A stretch of 64,000 nt of DNA, from contig OY292279.1 of assembly GCA_958496175.1 (NCBI GenBank), positions 23,684,001 to 23,748,000 on the forward strand. The letters are read 5' to 3'. Below the pieces are notes generated by a model, which saw nothing but the letters and a program-made list of their open reading frames with translations, ran no database searches and had not been told where the DNA came from. The position numbers were made by a program, and so were the translations under genes. Shown piece after piece: positions 52,696-64,000 of the stretch; the stretch's first letter is position 1, and each line of letters begins with the position of its first letter. This stretch comes from Sisyra terminalis. Its lineage: Eukaryota > Arthropoda > Insecta > Neuroptera > Sisyridae.

Positions 52696-53612
52696 AAATG
52701 GGTAATTCTCATGAAAAAAACCAAAATTCTTGTCCTTTTAGTTTTTACAAAAATTTAAGCGACCTATGATGTGTTTTTATTTATTTTTTTATTGAAAAAA
52801 ACATTACCTGGGCTCATGAATATCTCAATAGAATACTAAATAAATAGTACCCTGAATACCATTACCTCACTATGTCCCAAACTTGAGATTAGCACATTTT
52901 TGAACTTCATCAAAAACTTTTTCAAAAATAATTGTTTGCGAATTTGATTAATCGATTAAAAACACAACAAATTTCAAAAACTTTTTGAGTTTGAAATGAA
53001 AAGTAAAGAACACATTTTCAAATATATTTTTTATATGTATTCCATAAAAGAAAATCATTCCCTCACGCCTTTACTAACAATATATGAATGCATTTGTAAT
53101 CATTCATTAAAGCTCTCATTAATTTTTGATTGTTGGTAATACCCTCAATTATTTCACATATTTAAATCATCATACACGTAAGAGTATCTGACCGAAAATA
53201 AAAATATGAAAATTATTTCAAGATTATATTTTCAGTCGTCATTCCCTAACATTGAAGAAAAATAGAGGTATTTACTATATGTTAATAATAATTGCACAGG
53301 AAAATAGGTTGTTAGAGATAGCAAACTTACATAAAAATTCAGATGTAACAAAAGTTTGTCCCAAGATTTTTTAAGTTAGACTTCATTTGAAACATGAGAA
53401 CATCATTCATATTGACTTTAGTGAAAATTATTGCTATAAGTACAATGAAGATATAGAAGTAGTTCATTTTGACGGAACAAGACAAAAAATAACACTTTTC
53501 AGAAGAATATTATATTTATACGTAACAATAATACTGTTAGGGCTTTTTTCTCTCTATTAGACAATAATAGACCCGATTCAATGACGGTATGACTTTAAAA
53601 ACCATATTTATA
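52696..53612 (-). mobile_element. Shortened inverted relative of the 7253-9370 DNA element
   Basis: Read on the minus strand it follows that element from about 7430 to its right terminus (here GGGTAATTCTCATGAAA at 52699-52715). It lacks the first ~180 bp and about 1.1 kb of the middle. Shared blocks include AAATCATTCCCTCACGCCTT, TGATTAATCGATTAAAAACA and ATTATTGCTATAAGTACAAT. No frame is open. Confidence 0.65.
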
Positions 53613-54119
53613 AAAAAAAATATTTATTATAATTTTTAAGAAAACCAATGAGGGCCGAAACCACTTTTTTTTTAAATTTAAAATCTTTACTATACTATTC
53701 TTAATATATTTCAATAAAAATGTTTCTATATCCACAAATAAAATAATAATTAGTTAATGCTTTTCATTCATCTTACGAATTAAATTGACCTGACTTGTTA
53801 ATACTTAACCAAAGATTTGATAGTGATGGGTTCTAAAAAACTATTCAACCTATTCAAACATCTTTAAGCACTACGTTTTAAAATAATATTAAACTAATTA
53901 TCAATCACCAACTGACTAAAATGTAAAACCAATTATAAAAGGTTCCTAGGGTAAACAAAATTTAGAATAATCTAGTATTGGAAGACTAAATCTAGTAATA
54001 TATTTTGGTTTTTTAAAGGAAAATCAATAAAGGTCATGAAGGTTTAAAGGGTACAGAAACTTAAATTGAAATAATTCAAAAAAATGGAACAGGGAACAGT
54101 AGACCATATGTACATTTTG
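53613..54119. other. AT-rich intergenic DNA
   Basis: Nothing recognised between two dispersed repeats. Confidence 0.5.
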
Positions 54120-54707
54120 TTAATCGATAAAGGACATTATTAATTTGACGAAAAACCAATTTTTAGTTATAAAAACTTATATTTTGGCAGACAAAAGGTT
54201 TAATTTTAATGAGCAAATGAGAGTTCGAAAATGATAAGTGTGCTAATGAGTCCTCTGTGACGTCACAGTACGTATTAGTAAGCGTATTGAAACCGAGTAA
54301 TAAACAAATTTTTGAGTGATTACTATAGAAACAGTAATAATTTACAGAATTTTTAACATTCTTCACAATTTTTCGCCATAGAAAATATTTTCATACCATA
54401 AAAATAACTATTAATTTTTTCCTTAAGAATATAGGATGTGTAGACTGTAAATGATTTAAATCATTAACACAATGTTTAAACAATTTAAATAATCTCTCCC
54501 TTTGTGTTAAAGTTTGCATTTTGAATTTAACGATTTTTTTGCATTTTGAAATGAATACTTCTTAAATTTTATCAAGTAAAGCTAAAAATTAACAACTACA
54601 TTATGTTGATAATGTAGTTAAAATTAATTCTTGATATTAGTAAAGAACATTTTTGAAACAATTAAAATCGTTACAAATTTTTATATCATGTTCATTAGGT
54701 CTATTGT
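54120..54707 (-). repeat. Long dispersed repeat, copy R2 (inverted partner of 31025-31725)
   Basis: It begins GACGAAAAACCAATTTTTAG near 54148 and continues with GTGACGTCACAG (54259-54270), ACTATAGAAACAGTAATAAT, CAATTTTTCGCCATAGAAAA and AATGTTTAAACAATTTAAAT, ending TAGGTCTATTG. All match R1 in reverse complement. It carries an extra AACTACATTATGTTGATAAT palindrome near 54592 that R1 lacks. Confidence 0.6.
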
Positions 54708-56054
54708 AGATGTGAAATAAAAAAATACATTAAATCTCTATCTTCATTTGTTTTCCTTATAAACTTCAACCGCTTCAACCTTTAGCGAGTGTTTATTATG
54801 ATCAATATATTTGTTAATTAAATTAAAACCGGTTAAAGGGTTAAAATAATGGGGTAAAACATTCGCTAAGATTTGATAAATTATTTCAGAGATGGCGCTC
54901 AAAAGCTTATAATGATAGTTTTTGCAAATTCAAACTGAAAATACAAATAATGGGCGTAACATGTGTAATTCTTGAATTATAAAATCAATATTTGTTATTT
55001 GAACCTTTTAACCTATTCAGTATGAAGGAAAATAAATAACAAATCCTAAACTCTAGCATTGCATTTCTTGCATTCCATTGATGAGTTTGACCAAAAAAAA
55101 TTTTTCTCTACTACAACTATTTGAATATAGTACCAAATTTAAGAGGTTTCGACTCATTAACGTATTTTAATATTTATTCGTAATATATTTTTACCTCTCG
55201 TATGAAACTAATGAATACACTAATACTTTTAAATGTACTAATGAAATACTCATCTTCAGAGTATAATTCATATTTCCGGTCTAATTTTAGTATTAATTCG
55301 ATTAACTAAGTCGTTAAAGGGATTCGTTTCAAAGAAATATTCTTCAATGACCTCAAATAATTTTCGACAAACTAAACAAATATACTACCTCAATAAAACC
55401 TCGACCAAAGTAATAATTAATGGTTGGGAGAAAAGTATTTTATAACACAGTTTAGAATAATGAAACGATTTTAAGAGATCTTTCAAATCAAGTTTAAAAT
55501 CAATTCATTTTCGAAGTTACATATTATTTGTAGCGAAATTTTGCTTTAGCTCTTTTATAAGAACAAAATTTTAAACTCAGCGATAAGAAATACAAAATCT
55601 CTTAAAAAATTTATTGAAAAAAAGTAATAATCCTAAAACGACGGTATTTTTAAATATCAAATTGGTCAAGGAAAAATTAATATACGATAGATTGAGCTTT
55701 TCAAAAATTATTTAAATTAAGTTGAGTAAAAGTTTATATCTAAAATTTCAACCATGCTTAAAAATAATCAGTTTTCAAATTTACGGCATTCCACCTGAAA
55801 CCCAAAACAAACAAGAAAAGGAATAAAATAACCAAAGACATATACGTTATTAATGTTTAATTTAGATAGCAAAAATTACATTAGGAATGTAAAACTGTAC
55901 AAAAAAAAACTAGCCGATGATGAAATAACAATTATATAAATTATCCAAATCTTATTAACCATTAATGAAAAAATACAAATGATTACAAAAAGCTGTGGCG
56001 AAATAAAAACTGAAATGACTATAAAAAATGATAGATATGTTAGAAAAAACTAAT
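54708..56054. other. Intergenic DNA and beta-tubulin 3' flank
   Basis: AT-rich with no exon recognised. The part left of 56055 should hold the beta-tubulin 3' UTR, since the gene runs on minus. Confidence 0.5.
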
Positions 56055-61820
<5,766 letters not shown>

Positions 61821-63180
61821 TTTAATGAGAATATACTTTACTTTTATTCAAGATTAAAAAATAAATATATTATTATTTGCGAAAGGAAGAGACCGTTTTG
61901 ATGAAATGCTTGTGCAGAACTCAGGGTAGATGCCTGATGCTGATTGGTTTTGTAGACCGCGCGATCTTCAAAATCTCGTCAACTGCGCAATTGACGAATA
62001 TCTCCTCCTAGATCACCTCATTAACCGGTTCGAGTGCAAGATACCAAAAAAGTCGAGACAACAACCAACTGTAAATTTAAAAAAAAAATGAAAAGTTGAT
62101 AATTAAACAGTTATATGGGATTGAGATATTAATTTAGATGAAAACAAAAGAATTATAATTATTCAATTTTTTTATCAGTGTTTTTTTTTCTTTTTGGTCA
62201 GAAGAAAACATCGTATTTTTTAAATGGAGTTCATGTAGCTTTTCACCATAAAGCAAAAAACACAACAAAATCGATACGATTTTTCCTCAGTAGTATATTT
62301 ATTACACTAATTATACCAAAATGTACTTCAAAAAAAAGACTTCATATAAGTTTACACAAAATATGGAAAAAGTTATCGAAAAGAAAGTGGGTAGATTACT
62401 GATTCACTACTCCACTTTGCCTGCATATATGGTCCGTTTTGCTTTAGATACTTATTAAAGTAAAATACAAGAGATTAAGTATATTAACAATCATTTAATA
62501 TCTCTTCATTCGGTGATTTTATCAATTAATATTTATTTCTAACTTTTCGTTACCCAAAACTTTGCCAACTTGGCAAGTAAAAATTAATAATACATCAACA
62601 ATATTGCTAATTAATTTCCCTTTGAATAGAAATTCATATCTAAGTTATTTAAATATAAATATTTTCCAGAACTCAAAAATAAATGCCTTCTTAACGTCCT
62701 TAAAGCGTATACAAAATGGTATGTATGAATACATCACACTACGTTTCAGTTAATTGAAAAAGAAATTATAAATATTAGATTTGAAAAAAATAAAACATAT
62801 ATAATAATTAATTAAAAAAGCATCAATATTAAAAAACTTTTTATTTAATAAAATTAAGCTAAAATTTAATAAATTAGAATCTAAGCAAAAAACTTAAAAA
62901 CGGAATACCAAACCCAAACGTTTTGAGACTCCCTATGAAAAAAAGGCAAATTAATTGTTCAAAAAGCCCCTTAGAAGTCGTTTAATGTTATTAAAGGCAG
63001 TTAGACATTTTAAATGTATTTATTTCAAAATGCCTTTAAATTCCATTTTTAACAATACTAAGATCGCATTCTAGGCCCTAGAAAGTCAACCAAACGGCGA
63101 GGTATATTTATTTTTCAAAATAAATTTATTGTTGCGAATTATTCATAAGAAACTTCAATATTTTTATTTCACTCAGCGGT
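61821..63180. other. Upstream region of beta-tubulin
   Basis: Promoter and 5' UTR of the tubulin gene should lie here. Bases 61920-62040 are the only GC-balanced part; they include a CCAAT box on the minus strand (CCAATC opposite 61942-61947) and ACCGCGCGATC. No other gene is visible; 62050-63180 is AT-rich. Confidence 0.45.
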
Positions 63181-63245
63181 AGTCGTATGGAAAATGATCA
63201 GCGGCCACCATGGTGCCCGCGGATATAAGGTTGGGGACCACTAAT
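63180..63245. mobile_element. hAT-type terminus remnant
   Basis: CAGCGGCCACCATGGTGCCC, then GCGGATATAAGGTTGGGGAC, CACTA resembles the common hAT end whose inverse is TAGTGGTCCCCAACC followed by GGCACCA. Only one end is present. Confidence 0.45.
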
Positions 63246-63291
63246 ATAACACAAACTTATATATCGTTGTAGTATTAAAAATTAATAACTC

Positions 63292-63504
63292 ATATCCCTT
63301 TTAGAACTATCAAATCTGGCAACGGCCCATTTTCTACTATGTTTTTAATTTAACTCGCGAATAAAGCGGCCTATAATGAAAGTTTAGCCATATAAGAGAT
63401 AATTATGCCATATTAGAATAGAATTAACAAAACAATCCCGAATAGAATAAAAAAAAAGTAGAAATTGCAATGTTGCCAGATTTGATGGTTCTAAAAGGGA
63501 CTTG
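63292..63504. mobile_element. Palindromic MITE, TCTGGCAACGTTGCA family (TCCCTTTTAGAA subtype)
   Basis: The left arm TATCCCTTTTAGAACTATCA, AATCTGGCAACGG is mirrored by GTTGCCAGATTTGATGGTTC, TAAAAGGGACTTG. The interior CTCGCGAATAAAGCGGCC and TATAATGAAAGTTTAGCC are shared with the copies at 27.5 and 28.1 kb. Confidence 0.75.
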
Positions 63505-64000
63505 AACTAAATTAATCACTAAAAGAGACTAAGTAATGTCAAAACCATTTTTGAAACTTAAATAGAATCTTATGATTAAGTGTGCTATAAGTATGCTATT
63601 ATTTAATTCAGGAAAATAAGGTTTTCTGTTTTAATATTTGAACTCAAGATAGTGGAAATAAACAAAAATATTTATTTTGATAATTGGCAGATTCAAATTT
63701 TTGCAAGTTGTGAATTGATAAATAAGAGTTTGAAAAATACTTTATAACTACTACTTAGTAAGTACTTTTAGTACTACTTTATAAGTGTAATTTTGCCATT
63801 TTCAATCGATAATTCTGGACATTTTCGCTAAAATTGAAGTTGCTAACGTTCTTTGTTTATTATCGAAACCAAAGATATACTAAAACCTATGTGGAAAAAA
63901 TTATCTACAAACTAAAAATAATGACTTAATTTTGGCCAGTAAATTTCAGTTAATCGAACTTTGAACGGGCTGCTGATAGAGAGACGTTGGATTTTTTCAT
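63505..64000. other. AT-rich DNA at the right edge
   Basis: No feature supported. Confidence 0.5.

Overview
The window is nuclear DNA from an insect. It is strongly AT-rich, roughly three quarters A+T by eye. The genes have GT-AG introns from 63 bp to 13.7 kb and poly(A) signals downstream, and there are many small dispersed repeats. A Dpr-interacting-protein (DIP) type Ig gene points to an arthropod. The other gene products look like ordinary insect orthologues. The order cannot be fixed from sequence alone; a holometabolous insect with an AT-rich genome is my best guess.

Six protein-coding genes are supported. From left to right: (1) the 3' part of a DIP neuronal Ig cell-adhesion gene on + (2809-10147; N-terminal exons lie before the window); (2) an EBAG9/RCAS1 orthologue on + in two exons (18094-18798); (3) a TENT4/Trf4-type non-canonical poly(A) polymerase on - in six exons, with a 13.7-kb first intron (41155 down to 23487); (4) a mitochondrial ACSF3-type malonyl-CoA synthetase on + in four exons (46142-51214); (5) PNO1, a KH-domain 40S ribosome-assembly factor, on - in one exon (52052-51306), convergent with ACSF3; (6) a beta-tubulin on - in two exons (61820-56055), 447 residues. 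I spliced each model by hand; every junction keeps phase and rebuilds a conserved family motif. The genes do not form a pathway. They are unrelated housekeeping or neuronal loci that happen to be neighbours.

Nearly everything else is introns and intergenic DNA loaded with non-autonomous mobile elements. I recognise: a foldback family whose core resembles a hammerhead ribozyme (four motif copies: 12642-12686, 12730-12774, 14010-14054, 46847-46890); a palindromic MITE family sharing a TCTGGCAACGTTGCA block (27.5, 28.1, 43.8, 59.7 and 63.3 kb); a second MITE with a GGTATTCCCGTGGATCA terminus (4.9 and 14.3 kb); hAT-like elements with 8-bp target duplications (10.8 and 39.8 kb); a tRNA-Ser-like SINE (16.8, 47.0, 48.2 and 49.2 kb); a 2.1-kb DNA element with a shortened inverted relative (7.25-9.37 and 52.7-53.6 kb); another long inverted pair (31.0-31.7 and 54.1-54.7 kb); a degenerate ~135-bp tandem array that switches strand (1.2-2.4 kb); and a short relic of a reverse-transcriptase C-terminus (32.0-32.2 kb). 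No tRNA or rRNA gene, CRISPR array or bacterial-type operon was seen. The most interesting non-coding signal is the hammerhead-like foldback family.
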